From NCBI GenBank assembly GCA_905147135.1, contig LR990064.1:13162001-13226000 (forward strand): DNA of 64,000 bases. The letters run 5' to 3'. This document shows, piece after piece, positions 31,762 to 42,040 of this stretch. The first letter of the stretch is position 1, and every line of letters starts with the position of its first letter. Made by a program: the position numbers and the translations under genes. Under the pieces are notes generated by a model, which was not told the DNA's origin, ran no database searches, and was given only the letters and a program-made list of their open reading frames with translations. The stretch is from Blastobasis lacticolella. Taxonomy: Eukaryota; Arthropoda; Insecta; Lepidoptera; Blastobasidae.

Positions 31762-32092
31762 CGTCGGTAGCCGAATGGTATCTGACTCGTAAGCGACAGG
31801 TACCGTGTTCGAATCACTGCGGTCATGCAAAAATAACTCTTTTCTGAATTATGTACATTAGTTGAATGCTAACCGAGGCTCTAACGATGAGAAACCTGCA
31901 CATTCAGGCGACTGAATGTGTAACCATTACCTAATCTGGTCAGGTTCCTCTGGTAACAGGGTCACGGAGGTTAAATTGCAGTCGCTCCACTGTAATTATG
32001 TGATCTGTCAAATCCTGGATCATGGTCAAGGCGGACCTCGGGCCCCTCGTGCGCGAGAGCATAACCGGGACATTAACGCGGAGATAAAATTA
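31762..32092 (+). mobile_element. SINE family 2 in unit B
   Basis: Duplicate of the copy at 25810, same edges. The box B region reads GTGTTCGAATCACTGCGG, with a small deletion. It moved with the unit rather than by a new insertion. Confidence 0.85.
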
Positions 32093-32149
32093 TAGAGAAC
32101 ATTGGTATTGATACCTTTTTCTATTCGGTCTACTAATTACCTTTATGTA

Positions 32150-32445
32150 CGATGGCGCGGGCCGCAACAAACCTTCATATATTGAGATGTAAATAAATGT
32201 TTGAGAAGCGGTTAGCGACTTGCATCATAGTAAAGATGGTAGAATATAAGAAAACTCGGTTCCCAGGAAACACTCGCGAAGTGGAGTCTGTGCGAACTGT
32301 TTCGCATTTTAACTCTGCGTTGGTAAGAGCACGCATCCAACTTAACAAATTATTGCGTGAGGTACCGGACTGCGATCTGTTTGCCGATAATTTAGTGAAT
32401 ATGCATACGATAGTAGTAATGTTTTCTGAAAATTTTACCTAAGTA
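32150..32445 (+). other. Unit B-specific segment with an 81-codon ORF
   Basis: Absent from unit A, where the flanks meet at GTACGACTGTACATACGAT. The frame 32197-32442 reads KKTRFPGNTREVESVRTV, FNSALVRARIQLNKLLREV and DLFADNLVNMHTIVVM. The composition looks protein-like rather than antisense, but I recognise no family. It may be a captured exon, a retroelement piece, or ancestral sequence lost from unit A. Confidence 0.3.
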
Positions 32446-32644
32446 ATTAGTAATTTGTATATAGTAGCTGTAATTTATAACCTAATTTGTGCAACGCATT
32501 AGTTTTCAACTGTAATGTTGTACAAAGAATAAATGAATAAATAAGTTTAAAAAGTCTTTGGTTTCATCTAAGAACGTATACCTTTGATAATATAATACGA
32601 ATTACATACAAAATTTATAAATATATGTTTTTTGATATTTACAT

Positions 32645-32867
32645 CGACTTTTTAATGGATCTTTACTGACAATAATACATTTGTGTGCGTGGGAGAAAGT
32701 TCAATTAGAACCGCACAGTTCGTAAGGTAACCAATTCGGTTGAAAGGTGTGAGGATGAAATCGGAACAAACAACGTAGTACAAGCGGTAGAACACGCAAA
32801 GCAAGGCGAAATTTGAGCATGAAATCGTCGACAACTTTAACGGAGCTTTTTTGGATCGAAAAACCAA
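32645..32867 (-). mobile_element. jockey-like C-terminal fragment in unit B
   Basis: Paralog of 26575-26800: KLSTISCSNFALLCVFYRLY, YYVVCSDFILTP, YLTNCAVLIELSPTHTNVLL. More deleted than in unit A. Confidence 0.7.
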
Positions 32868-32990
32868 GTTTTTTTTTTTTTTTTAAGAATGGAAATCTTC
32901 GAGAGATACCACGTCACCCGGGGGAATGACGGTGGACATGTGGGATTGCCCGAAAAGGACCCTACCCACTAAAACCCCTCAAGTAAAATA
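32868..32990 (-). mobile_element. Poly(A)-tailed short insertion
   Basis: A T run of 17 bases on the plus strand followed by about 105 bases including ACCACGTCACCCGGGGGAAT and GGATTGCCCGAAAAGGACCC. Unit A has no such sequence here. It fits a 5'-truncated, poly(A)-tailed LINE inserted on the minus strand after the duplication. Confidence 0.6.
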
Positions 32991-33004
32991 AATATTTCAA
33001 CCTA

Positions 33005-33170
33005 TCTGTCGGCACTCACATACTTCCGAATGGTTGTTGGAGTTATTGTAGAAATGAGGACAGCTTATGAATAGTGTGCGAAACCTCCACACTCTTTTTG
33101 ATGTGATCTTCAACTAACTGGACCCTAGTGTCCTTGCTATGCCAGAAGATGTACATCCAGCTCGTGGGGA
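33005..33170 (-). pseudogene. Unit B copy of the candidate second I29 exon, with stop
   Basis: Matches 27099-27253 (PTSWMYIFWHSKDTRVQLVE, SHTIHKLSSFLQ) but has an in-frame TAA before LQQPFGSM. If the exon is real, the unit B protein would be shorter by about 8 residues; if not, this is neutral sequence. Confidence 0.3.
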
Positions 33171-33319
33171 CTGCAGCCCTCAGTTTACACTGTTCTGACG
33201 AAGCAGTGTCCCTTTAATTGCAACTCCGTTTCTTTCTTTGGACCAGCGTGAAGCCGTTTTCATCAAAAGGTGTTCGGCTTTCGGGAGTAGATCCAGTGGT
33301 TTTAGTATATTCATACTTA

Positions 33320-33583
33320 CTGACCGTGTGGTGTCCAACAGAGTACAATGGCACAAACCCTTTACACTCGTGGGTGTCGTATAAGGCGAAAAATGTTTTC
33401 GAGACAATATCTAGTCTCTGCTGGAAAATGGGCAGCAGCATTTTCCATTGTTATATTTATAAAACTGAGATCTCCAACTCGCCTGCCAAGCGTGGAGATT
33501 ATAGCAATGACCAATAACCTCCCATTTCGTGGGATAGGTTCTTAGTCCTGCAGTGCACTGTTATGGGCTGTAATGATTATACT
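33320..33583 (+). repeat. Family R3 repeat, copy 6
   Basis: GACCGTGTGGTGTCCAACAG through GCCAAGCGTGGAGATTATAG to GGGCTGTAATGAT. Full length. In unit A only the last 75 bases remain (27300-27375), so unit A lost the rest. Confidence 0.75.
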
Positions 33584-33596
33584 TACTTGGGCCTTT

Positions 33597-33920
33597 GTGC
33601 CCTTTTAGGAACTCTTCTGAAGTAAGATCAGTAAATGTCGTGATCGCAAAAAAAGCAGCCCATTCCTTTCCATTTTCAAAATGTTTGCGGTTCAACTCAT
33701 TGATATTTTGCAGATTTTTCACGAAAGTTTCATAATGGCGTTGTCTATCTTTATCACTCACATAAAACTTAAAGTATTGTGTCTGGAACTTCTTAAATAA
33801 CGACGGGGCATCGTTTATGTCGTACCACTTTAAGTAAGAAGGCCAGTTCGCTGGACGAGTCTGATTCGCCGACGCCAAATACGATGACACTGTGACAGCT
33901 AAAACAATCTGCCTAATCAT
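33597..33920 (-). CDS. Secreted cathepsin-propeptide (I29) inhibitor, copy B, exon 1
   Basis: Intact minus-strand exon from ATG 33920. Signal peptide MIRQIVLAVTVSSYLASA, TRPANWPSYLKWYDI, then DAPSLFKKFQTQYFKFYV, DRQRHYETFVKNLQNINELN and FAITTFTDLTSEEFLKGHKGP, with a GTAAGT donor at 33596 in phase 1. About 90 percent identical to copy A; several differences are conservative (R/K, V/I, M/L), as expected if both proteins were kept for a time after duplication. Its downstream exon is not certain. Confidence 0.8.
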
Positions 33921-34335
33921 ATCTGAAAACTTTTTTTTAGATTGGTTATTTCAGAATGTATGAGATAATCACAAAATTTCCATAGCGTGGATAATATAAC
34001 AGATAACAATAATGAGAATATTTTTATCTTTTAATTAGTAATCAATTGCGACCCCACCATAAAGTAAGCAGATGGATACGCTTAACGATGCTATGCAATC
34101 GCAGAGTTATTACGCAGATATGTAGAAAACATTAACCATTCTCTCCGATTTGGCATCTTTATATTAGGTATTTTTTCGAATCCGGAGAGCTCCGAAATTG
34201 AAGCTAACGAATTGTGTAAACAAGCGTCAAAGGCAACAAAATATCACTATTTGCAATTCTTTACATTAATTATTTATTTAGGTAAGGTACACCTGCAGAA
34301 CATATATTGTTACATTATAAACGGTATACACAAAA

Positions 34336-35204
34336 TAGGTTGTTCTAATATGAGTTCCATATTGGTGACACAACATTGTCGTTCAGTGTGTTATTTAAAA
34401 CATAATAAGTAAAATAAAGAAAAAGGAATTACGTTTAAACTAAAAATTATAGATTATACAACATTAAGTTAAGCAAAGCAACTTAAATTACAAAAAATCA
34501 TAGATAAACTTCTTGTGACTGCCAAAAGAGGTCAATTTGTGAGGATTTATGTTGACATCCATTGTAGGATTGGCACATGCGGGAGGCAGAAAAGTGGGAT
34601 CAAATATTCATCTTAGATATTAAACTACTTGTTGAGATTCGAGACATTGGTTTTCTGGGTGGGTTAAATGGTACACTTAATGAGAAGTGTTCTAATATGT
34701 TGCTTCAGCCTGTATGCCCATTGAGCACTTTATAGACCAGCGACAGGTCGTGCGCAGTATGGCGTTTCCGCAAAGACGACGATTTACATTACAGTAGACG
34801 TCGATTGACGGTATAATAATTTACTTAATTTATAATAAACCGCATAAAATGAAATGTCCGGAAAACACACGCAATAATAGCATTTATTTTACGCAAATCA
34901 GAACAATATCAAATATCAAATACGCATAAATGCTATTGAATTAAGTGTAAAATTCGCACAAAACGAAAAAGTCAAACAATTTATAAAATCTGTGAAAGAA
35001 ATCAAACAAAGTATAAAAGAAACAGTATAAGTAAACATGCAACTTAGCATTGACAGCTCACGAAACGGCAACGTATTCTGTTTCTTCTGTGGCTTCTTCT
35101 TGTGGCTTGTCTTCTGATCTTATCCCTATTGGTTTCAAAACGACCTTACGCTATCCTAACCTAAATGACACACTTAATAATTTAACTGGCTGCTTTTGAT
35201 CCGA
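34336..35204. other. Spacer, AT-rich, nothing recognised
   Basis: No ORF with family resemblance. Contains GACCAGCGACAGGTCGTGCG near 34737, which partly resembles 2170, and a TTCTTCTGTGGCTTCTTCTT simple stretch near 35083. Confidence 0.45.
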
Positions 35205-35395
35205 TGAAGAAGCTGGAAGGAACACTCGTGATTGAGAGCTGATAGACGCTGCAGAGACTTTAACATCGGAGTAGGGTTGCCCGTTTGTCGGTATTCTACA
35301 GTCTACATTTCGGGGAATGTGCAAGTTGTTTGATCTAATCCCGCCGGCCCCTTTCCGCCTTCAGGGCACAAGTTGTATCCTTGTGTAACAAATAA
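35205..35395 (+). mobile_element. jockey-like C-terminal scrap
   Basis: AGGGTTGCCCGTTTGTCGGT, TACATTTCGGGGAATGTGCA and GCCCCTTTCCGCCTTC match [20 protein letters not shown] and PFRHRE of the 22.2-25.1 kb element. Confidence 0.7.
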
Positions 35396-35559
35396 ATTTA
35401 AATACCTAATCTAATCTGATTGTATTTCGTTGGAATAAAAGTGTAAGGTTATAATATAAGATCATAATAGACTGATAGGAGATACCTGAATTGTAGAAAT
35501 CAGTGAATGTACGTGCGTACCTCTGCGGTTACCTCTTTCTCGAAATTGGACCTACCTAG

Positions 35560-36215
35560 CTAGTTTAGACGCCAATAACTATTTGTCCTAGGTAGTTTAG
35601 ACGCCAATAACTTCAAGTGGAGCACCTCCAACTGTCACTGGAGTAGGCACAACGTGGACATTTGACACAATGTTTGTCTTTTCCAAGTTCATTTTAAGAT
35701 CTACTTGTTGAGAGGCACCAGAGGACATTACGTATTTTTCCCAAGTCTTTCAGGGTTTCCATAACTATGATATCGTCAGCAAATCTAAGGCGAGAGATGC
35801 TAGGTCCGTCCCAGTCTAGAAGCCTTAAGACATCCTCCAAAGCAGCGGTGAACAACTTCGGTGATATGACATCAACTTGTCTAACTCCTCGCTGCTGCTG
35901 AATAGGCTCTGTGGTCTTGTCCTGGAGACGAACTGGCATAGTACAAACACTTAAGTGCTTCGATATATCGATAGTCAATTTGGCACCGCTCTAGAGACTG
36001 GAGCACCGATCAGGTTTCAATCGAATCGAAGGCTTTTTCAAAGTCCATTAATGCCAAGCATAATGTCCGGTTTTACTCTTCGGTCTTCTGTATAACCTGC
36101 CGCAGCGTCTATGGTACTAAAACCTTTTCGGAACCCAGCTTGATCGTGAGGCTGGAAGTCATCAAATCTGCGTGCGAGAATTTGTAATGACTCTCGAAAA
36201 CAGCTTATACACATG
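35560..36215 (-). mobile_element. RTE-clade RT fragment
   Basis: On the minus strand: an FDFEKAF-like LALMDFEKAFDSIE region near 36040, RGVRQVDVISPKLFTAALED (35830-35890), ISRLRFADDIIVM (FADD box, about 35780), with frame breaks on both sides. A shared 3' edge with 13507-16084 is not present. Confidence 0.75.
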
Positions 36216-36231
36216 AAACTTAGAAAACAGC

Positions 36232-36325
36232 CTTTTTTACATAGCGGTCCTGGGATTCGAATTCGGTACCTCTCACTTACGAGTCAAACCCGTTAACTAT
36301 TAGCCCACCGACGCTCACTACAGCC
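36232..36325 (-). mobile_element. SINE family 2 head fragment
   Basis: The complement reads GAGCGTCGGTGGGCTAATAG, GACTCGTAAGTGAGAGGTAC and GAATTCGAATCCCAGGACCG: the tRNA-like head without the body. Confidence 0.65.
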
Positions 36326-36574
36326 CGGTGACTAATGTATCGGCTTCGCATTAATTACTCACACGCATGCGACAGATATAAAAAGCATTACGTGTAGGTT
36401 TCTAATCTTATCAATCCCTATATAATTCTTATCAATATGATGAAACTAACGTGGGTTGAGATTGGTTAGAAAAACTGGTTTTAGTATCAGTATAATACCG
36501 TTTACGGTGATGTGTAGTTTGAAGACAAATAATTGACTTGTTTTAACTTGAAAGTTTAATAGTAAGAAGACGAC

Positions 36575-37873
36575 ATGGGTTCTATTGCAGTCAACAATTT
36601 GCCCGATGAAATTCTGCAGGATATTTTTATACGTTTGAGTAGCAAGGATATCTTGAATGCCAGTAGAGTTTGCTGTCGCTGGCAAAGCGTGGTGGACAAC
36701 TTCACTGCGAAGGTCTGGAAGAGATTGTGCTCCAGAGATTATGCGAGCATTTATGAAGATGGCTACCGGGTATCAGGGCTGAATTGGCGGGAACTATATA
36801 ACTCTTTCTCTCTCTGGGAAAATGTGGCTGATGCAGAAGTTAGTGTCTCCCTAGAACCGGTTGGGGAGTTGCAAGATATCAATGTGCTAAAAAATAGTGT
36901 TATCTCATTTCCCAAAGACTATAAAGCTTATCAAAAACCTAAATATTACGATACAATCGTATATTACGACGTGAAGACGCGAAATGAGATCAACAGAATA
37001 ACGTACGACGAAGATTTTTACGAATATAAAGAAAATGATAATATAATAGTTTTTGAATATAAAGAAAAAACAAAAACCAAAATTCGAGTGATACCTAAAG
37101 TAAAAGAAGACAAATATGTTCACTTGATTGTGAAACCATTCAGACCCTGGCTGCTTTTAGGCAATGAAATATTTTATCAAACAGAGCATGACGAAAGAGA
37201 AACTATAAAGTTCTGTAGGATGAGAGTGATAATAGGCGACAAAGATGTGCGCTACGAAAATAGTGAATTAGCGAAAGGTGATTGGGACAATTGGGATAAC
37301 ATATTGGACGTCAAATACGTTGGCGATAAAACGTATGTGTTTCAAGCTTACGAGGAATTCGGTGACGTTTACATAGCGGAGATTGAAAATGAGTGCATGG
37401 TAAAAGTATGCGATTTACAGAATTTGGACTCATCTATTAGTATTTTCGATGCAATAAAAAAATATGGGTTTAGCTGGAGCAATCCGAAAATATTTTACTG
37501 GATGACCTGTTGTTTTCGTGGGTATTGTGAAAAAACGTCATTCTGCATTGGTTCTGAGTTAATGGCGTCTCCGCTAACATACAGCTCACATATATTTACA
37601 GGTACCAGACAACCCAAGGCTGTTCCGGGTATAGTCCATCTCTTTCTTAACGCTTCTAATAAACTTAAAATGCATGAACTAGAACCCACACTATCTATTA
37701 ATATAGATGATTCTGTTTCGGAAAATATAGTACGTTGTAGTAAATATGATTATGAAGATGATTATCATCTAGATCAGCTAGAGGTGATTGAAACTGTTAA
37801 CGGACATAAGCTACTTTTAGTTTACTGTCAGAGGTTGATCATAATAGATATTACTCATGAAGACTACAAGTAA
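36575..37873 (+). CDS. F-box protein, single exon, 432 residues
   Basis: An intact frame with an N-terminal F-box at about residues 8-50: NLPDEILQDIFIRLSSKDIL, NASRVCCRWQSVV and a trailing VWKRLC. The LPDEIL..I...L....L....VC..W pattern is the Skp1-binding helix set of SCF ubiquitin ligases. The remaining 380 residues should pick the substrate. They are rich in Trp, Tyr, Asp and Glu with beta-strand-like alternation (VYYDVKTRNEINRITY, KYVGDKTYVFQAYEEFG, NGHKLLLVYCQRLIIIDITH), suggesting a divergent beta-propeller, but I see no clear WD or kelch repeat. A 3' UTR with AATAAA lies at 37934. No intron suggests a retrocopy or an intronless family member. It is the only long intact host-type gene in the window. 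Confidence 0.8.
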   Translation: MGSIAVNNLPDEILQDIFIRLSSKDILNASRVCCRWQSVVDNFTAKVWKRLCSRDYASIYEDGYRVSGLNWRELYNSFSLWENVADAEVSVSLEPVGELQDINVLKNSVISFPKDYKAYQKPKYYDTIVYYDVKTRNEINRITYDEDFYEYKENDNIIVFEYKEKTKTKIRVIPKVKEDKYVHLIVKPFRPWLLLGNEIFYQTEHDERETIKFCRMRVIIGDKDVRYENSELAKGDWDNWDNILDVKYVGDKTYVFQAYEEFGDVYIAEIENECMVKVCDLQNLDSSISIFDAIKKYGFSWSNPKIFYWMTCCFRGYCEKTSFCIGSELMASPLTYSSHIFTGTRQPKAVPGIVHLFLNASNKLKMHELEPTLSINIDDSVSENIVRCSKYDYEDDYHLDQLEVIETVNGHKLLLVYCQRLIIIDITHEDYK

Positions 37874-37939
37874 GCAGTCAAATTTGCTACGTCAGGGCTC
37901 GAAGCAGACACAGAAGTAGGCAAATCAAAACATAAATAA

Positions 37940-40302
37940 AATTAATTCCTACCCGAAGATACAAAGTGCATAGAAAATGGAAAAAATATCGTAATCCTCG
38001 TGATTATGACGAATTCTCCTACCTGAGAGCGAGACAGAAGAAAATGATGGACCTTTGTTTGAGAGAATATGTTGAAACCTCCCAAGAAAGTCTAAAACGT
38101 GATCCAAAATTGATATGGCACTACGCTAAATCTATGCGGGGTGTCCGCGGTGACACTGGATATCCTAAGACCATGACTGATGGCTTTGAAAAATTTAGCA
38201 ATGCTGCTGATATTTGTGAGGGTTTTGGAAAGTTTTTTTACAGTGTCTTCAATACCAATTCTTCCTTTTCACCCGACATGTATTTAAAGCCACCTCCATC
38301 TGGAGACAATGGCTATGTGCACACAGTCTCTATTACTAAAGATATAGTTAGTAAATACATTTTAAAACTAGACCTAAATAAGGGACCAGGCAGTGATAAT
38401 ATACCCCCAATCTTTTTGGTGAAATGCGCCGACACAATATCCGAACCAATATCGATTTTGTTTAATCGCTCAATTCAGAAGGGAGTTTTTCCTATCATAT
38501 GGAAGGAGGCATATATCATCCCAATCCATAAGAAAGGTTCGAAGTGCGTTATACCTAATTACCGCCCTATATCTAAACTAAACACTATTGCCAAACTATT
38601 TGAAAAAATTGTTTATGATACAGTTTACTCTACGATATCGGAGAACATTACCGACAAACAACACGGGTTTTTAAAAAAGAGGTCGGTTAATACCAATCTG
38701 AGTGAATTTTTACATTACACTTTAAGAAACATGGATCAACACTCGCAGATTGACGTGATATACACGGATTTCGAAAAAGCGTTCGACCGTGTGGATCACG
38801 TCATTCTGTTAATGAAATTACAATCTCTAGGCATCCATGGAGATCTTCACAGATGGTTCACTTCATATGTCTTTAATAGGCGGCAGGCTGTCGTTGTGGG
38901 CAGTCATAAATCCAATTTTGTTATTATTCCTTCTGGCGTCCCCCAGGGCTCCCATTTGGGTCCTTTGCTCTACAACGCTTATCTCTACGACATAGATACA
39001 TGTTTTAAATATTCAAACTACCTTTTATATGCAGACGACAAAAAGGTATTTATGAAAGTAAATACAGCAATGGACTGTTTGTATTTACAAGAGGACTTAG
39101 ACAGGCTAGCAGAGTATTATAGTCGTAACAGAATAAACGTTAACATCAGCAAATGTGTGGTTGTTACGTTCACACGTAATACAAAACCTATTACTCATGC
39201 ATACTTTATCAACGATCACGAAATCCAAAGAGTCTCTGAAGTGCGTGATCTGGGGTTAACGCTGGACAGTAAATTGATTTTCGATAAGCACATCAATGGA
39301 ATTATTAATCGTGCCTATAGAAATCTAGGATTCGTAATGAGGATATGCAAGCCATTTACTAATATGTCGTGCATTAAAGTAATTTATTATGCGTACGTTC
39401 GTAGCATATTAGAATTTGCAAGCGTAATTTGGAACCCGAAATACAACATTTACATAAAGAAAATCGAACGAATACAAACTATATTTATCAAGTACTTAAA
39501 TTTCAAATCAAAAAGAAGTTTTGACTCGTACGAAAGTGCTTGTAGTTATCATGGATTACTAACATTGAAAGATAGACGTATTCTTCTTGATAATTTGTTC
39601 CTACATGACGTAATTAACTCAAATTTAAACTGTCCCTGTCTAACTTCTCTGATTTGCATAAATGCACCACATCGTCGCTTAAGACAATCATCTTACAGAC
39701 TGCTGAATGTGCCCACTAGTCGAACCAATTATGGTCAAAACGAATTTTTCTCACGAGTGGCAAGAACGTACAACGAAATGTTCTCCGAGGTAGATATTTT
39801 TGCACTATCTAAGCCCACGTTTAGAAAAAATATCATGGATATACTAAAATATAGGTTGGATCCACTAAAGGGATAAAGTTAACACTCGGAAGGTACGTGC
39901 CTGAATGAGCCTACTCTCATACATATAAGTAGATAGATAGATAAATTCTTTAGTAAGTATAATGTGTAATTATGTATTTTGTATCTATTCAATTATCCAA
40001 TTATTTGTGTATTAATATTATGTATTATATGCTGTATACTTAATACTTATATTAAATATCAACCCCACACTTTAGCACCATTTTGCTTTTGCTTTTACTT
40101 TTCTTTTTTGTTTTTGTAATTTTTTGTAATTTTTGCTTTTACTTTAAGATGCCATACGTCTGCTTTGTTAATCGTACAATTGTTTAAACTCGTTGTGATA
40201 TCCTGTTATTGGCTTATATAAAATATACATGAACTATTGTTATACATGAAATGTAAATTGTGCTGTTGGATATCCTACAATAAAAAAAAAAAAAAAAAAA
40301 AA
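37940..40302 (+). mobile_element. 5'-truncated non-LTR retrotransposon with intact RT ORF
   Basis: Begins just behind the F-box polyadenylation signal and ends in about 20 A residues at 40281-40301 after AATAAA. It keeps one long frame (next entry) and a 3' UTR of about 400 bases. The endonuclease and ORF1 are missing. The pure A tail and open frame suggest a fairly young insertion. I could not fix the target duplication. Confidence 0.85.
37966..39876 (+). CDS. Reverse transcriptase ORF2 fragment, 636 residues, intact
   Basis: This is the RT and C-terminal part of a CR1/jockey-group ORF2. Motifs in order: HKKGSK...NYRPIS (198), YTDFEKAFDRVDH (266-278, motif A with catalytic Asp at 268), PSGVPQGSHLGPLL (323-336, motif B), LLYADD (353-358, motif C with both Asp), LGLTLDSKLIFDKHI (thumb), then the C-terminal domain ending LKYRLDPLKG. 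No stop or frameshift is seen over 1.9 kb, though the copy lacks the endonuclease and so would be unable to start its own insertion by the usual route. The annotated Met is simply the first in the frame; the native protein began upstream, in sequence lost on insertion. Confidence 0.88.
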   Translation: MHRKWKKYRNPRDYDEFSYLRARQKKMMDLCLREYVETSQESLKRDPKLIWHYAKSMRGVRGDTGYPKTMTDGFEKFSNAADICEGFGKFFYSVFNTNSSFSPDMYLKPPPSGDNGYVHTVSITKDIVSKYILKLDLNKGPGSDNIPPIFLVKCADTISEPISILFNRSIQKGVFPIIWKEAYIIPIHKKGSKCVIPNYRPISKLNTIAKLFEKIVYDTVYSTISENITDKQHGFLKKRSVNTNLSEFLHYTLRNMDQHSQIDVIYTDFEKAFDRVDHVILLMKLQSLGIHGDLHRWFTSYVFNRRQAVVVGSHKSNFVIIPSGVPQGSHLGPLLYNAYLYDIDTCFKYSNYLLYADDKKVFMKVNTAMDCLYLQEDLDRLAEYYSRNRINVNISKCVVVTFTRNTKPITHAYFINDHEIQRVSEVRDLGLTLDSKLIFDKHINGIINRAYRNLGFVMRICKPFTNMSCIKVIYYAYVRSILEFASVIWNPKYNIYIKKIERIQTIFIKYLNFKSKRSFDSYESACSYHGLLTLKDRRILLDNLFLHDVINSNLNCPCLTSLICINAPHRRLRQSSYRLLNVPTSRTNYGQNEFFSRVARTYNEMFSEVDIFALSKPTFRKNIMDILKYRLDPLKG

Positions 40303-40379
40303 GATATTGCTTTTTACTTCATCCATGTGTGATTAATTATATTTTCAATATTTCGTAATGCCTGAGCATCTTCAATATT

Positions 40380-41485
40380 TTCATGTCGTCCGCAAAGCAT
40401 AACAGATAAGAGGAGCGCAACAGTTACATATGTCGTTCATAAAAATAGCGAAGAGTAAAGGTCCCAGCAGTGAACCTTGGGCCACCCCACTTGGGACCCT
40501 TACCCAGCTAGAAACATAATTATGCACCGTAACTGCTTGTTTTCTGTTATCAATATAAGATGCAAACATTCGCAATAGGTCTCCCCTAATTCCTACCATC
40601 TGTAGCTTAAGTAATAGACGATCATGATCGACCCTGTCGAATGCCTTACTGTAATCCGTATAAATTGCGTCAACCTGCTGGCCTGTATCCATGAGAGTCA
40701 AAAAAGGACTAGGTTTGAAATGGTAGATCGACCCGGTAAGAAACCAAGTGGAAAGTCGTTCAGGGAGTGTCTGATAGCCACGTAAACATTTATGTGAACA
40801 ATTTTCTCCATGACTTTTGACAGGATACGAAGTTTCGAGATGGGTCTATAGTTTGAGACGTGAACCTTTTTTATGGATGGGAGTTATATATGCAGAATTC
40901 CATATTGACGGAACAGCACATTCGTCGTACGACCTCCGAAGAATCAAGGTGACAGGGATAGATATGGTTTTGGCGTAATTTATAAGGAACACAGCAGGCA
41001 TATCATCCGGTCCAGCTGATTTATTTGGGCATAACTTTTTAATGAATTTTAGACAACGGTTTCGTTCACACAGATACTACAAATATCAGAAGTGGACTGA
41101 GAGCCAACCTGGTCGAATTGAAAGGACCGAAGTCTAGGTTTGGTAAAATTTGCCTTAAAATAGTCCGAGAACGCATTACAGAGCGAGTCTAACACATAAT
41201 TAACAAAACATGTGTCTGTAATTAAAGCTCTATGTTGTCGACAGGTACTAAGAGGTTACAGCACTCTAAGACATTTAAATTATCGTTGCACATGACCAGA
41301 TCCAATATCTTGCCAAAAATATTTAGTTTGCCATTAAATTGCTTCAATCCCAATATATACAGGCTGTCGAATAGCATGGTTTTATTACGGCTATTATTCG
41401 TACTTAACGGAATTAAATAGTTATGTGTAGATTGCTACGTAATGCCACTAAGATTAAACTCGCCCATTATTAGAAAGTTGTCGCT
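40380..41485 (-). mobile_element. CR1/jockey-group RT fragment, inverted
   Basis: Minus strand: VDAIYTDYSKAFDRVDHDRL and VRVPSGVAQGSLLGPLLFAI (40381-40701), preceded by HKKGSRL-like and NKSAGPDDMPA-like pieces near 40850-41020, and a piece of endonuclease at the far end (NFLIMGEFN near 41465). Related to the element at 37940 but older, with many breaks; motif C is lost. Confidence 0.75.
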
Positions 41486-41489
41486 AACA

Positions 41490-42040
41490 CATGGGGAAGC
41501 AGCGATATTGGTCTGAAGTTCTTCAAGAGAGCCTTAGCACCTTTCTTGAAGAACAATATCACTATGCTTCTGTGCCATGCTTCCGGCGTTTTCCCTTGAG
41601 GATGACTAACGAATACGGCTTGGTAATTTGTAGTATAAGGAACGCTACTCTAAACAACATACTCGATCTTGACAACGTTTTTCAGAGGGGTTTGTAGGTG
41701 AGGAGCCCGACACTGCCCAGGGACAGTTGGTCCTGTTGGCCCTCTCGGAAGTAAACAGATTTCCGGACTACAAGATTATCGAGTCCTCCTCCTCCTTCGG
41801 GCTCCTATGACATCCCCACGTAATCTGCTCGCCACTTCCTCCATTTCTACAAGCTTTTCGTCAGTTTCCCTGGCTACAAACAATGTCCGCAGTGTCTGGA
41901 CATTGTTTGTCACCAGGGCCAGGTGTCGTCGTTTGTGGTAGCCTGGTTTCAGCCAGAGATTTTTCGCACCCCCTGTCAAGCCGTTACCGTGATAGCGTCT
42001 TACCGCCGGGGACTGGGGGCCGTGGCGTGTAGTAAAGGGC
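41490..42040 (-). mobile_element. RTE-clade fragment, internally deleted
   Basis: Minus strand: the start of an RTE endonuclease (LALVTNNVQTLRTLFV, LVEMEEVASRLRGDVIG; 42042-41776) is followed after a gap by part of the RT (GKTPEAWHRSIVILFFKKG, NFRPISLLPH; near 41500-41600). The middle of the ORF is deleted. It abuts the fragment 40380-41485, so one element landed in or next to the other. Confidence 0.75.

Larger units (their letters stand above)
31473..34335. repeat. Duplicated unit B (direct repeat with 25520-27980)
   Basis: Same order of parts as unit A. By eye 90-95 percent identical over shared blocks. Unit B has an extra stretch at about 32150-32430, a full R3 insertion at 33320-33580, and a poly(T)-led insertion at 32868-32990. 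Confidence 0.85.

Noticed and set aside
41232..41420. Plus-strand small ORF
   Set aside because: It overlaps the inverted CR1/jockey fragment and reads its antisense.
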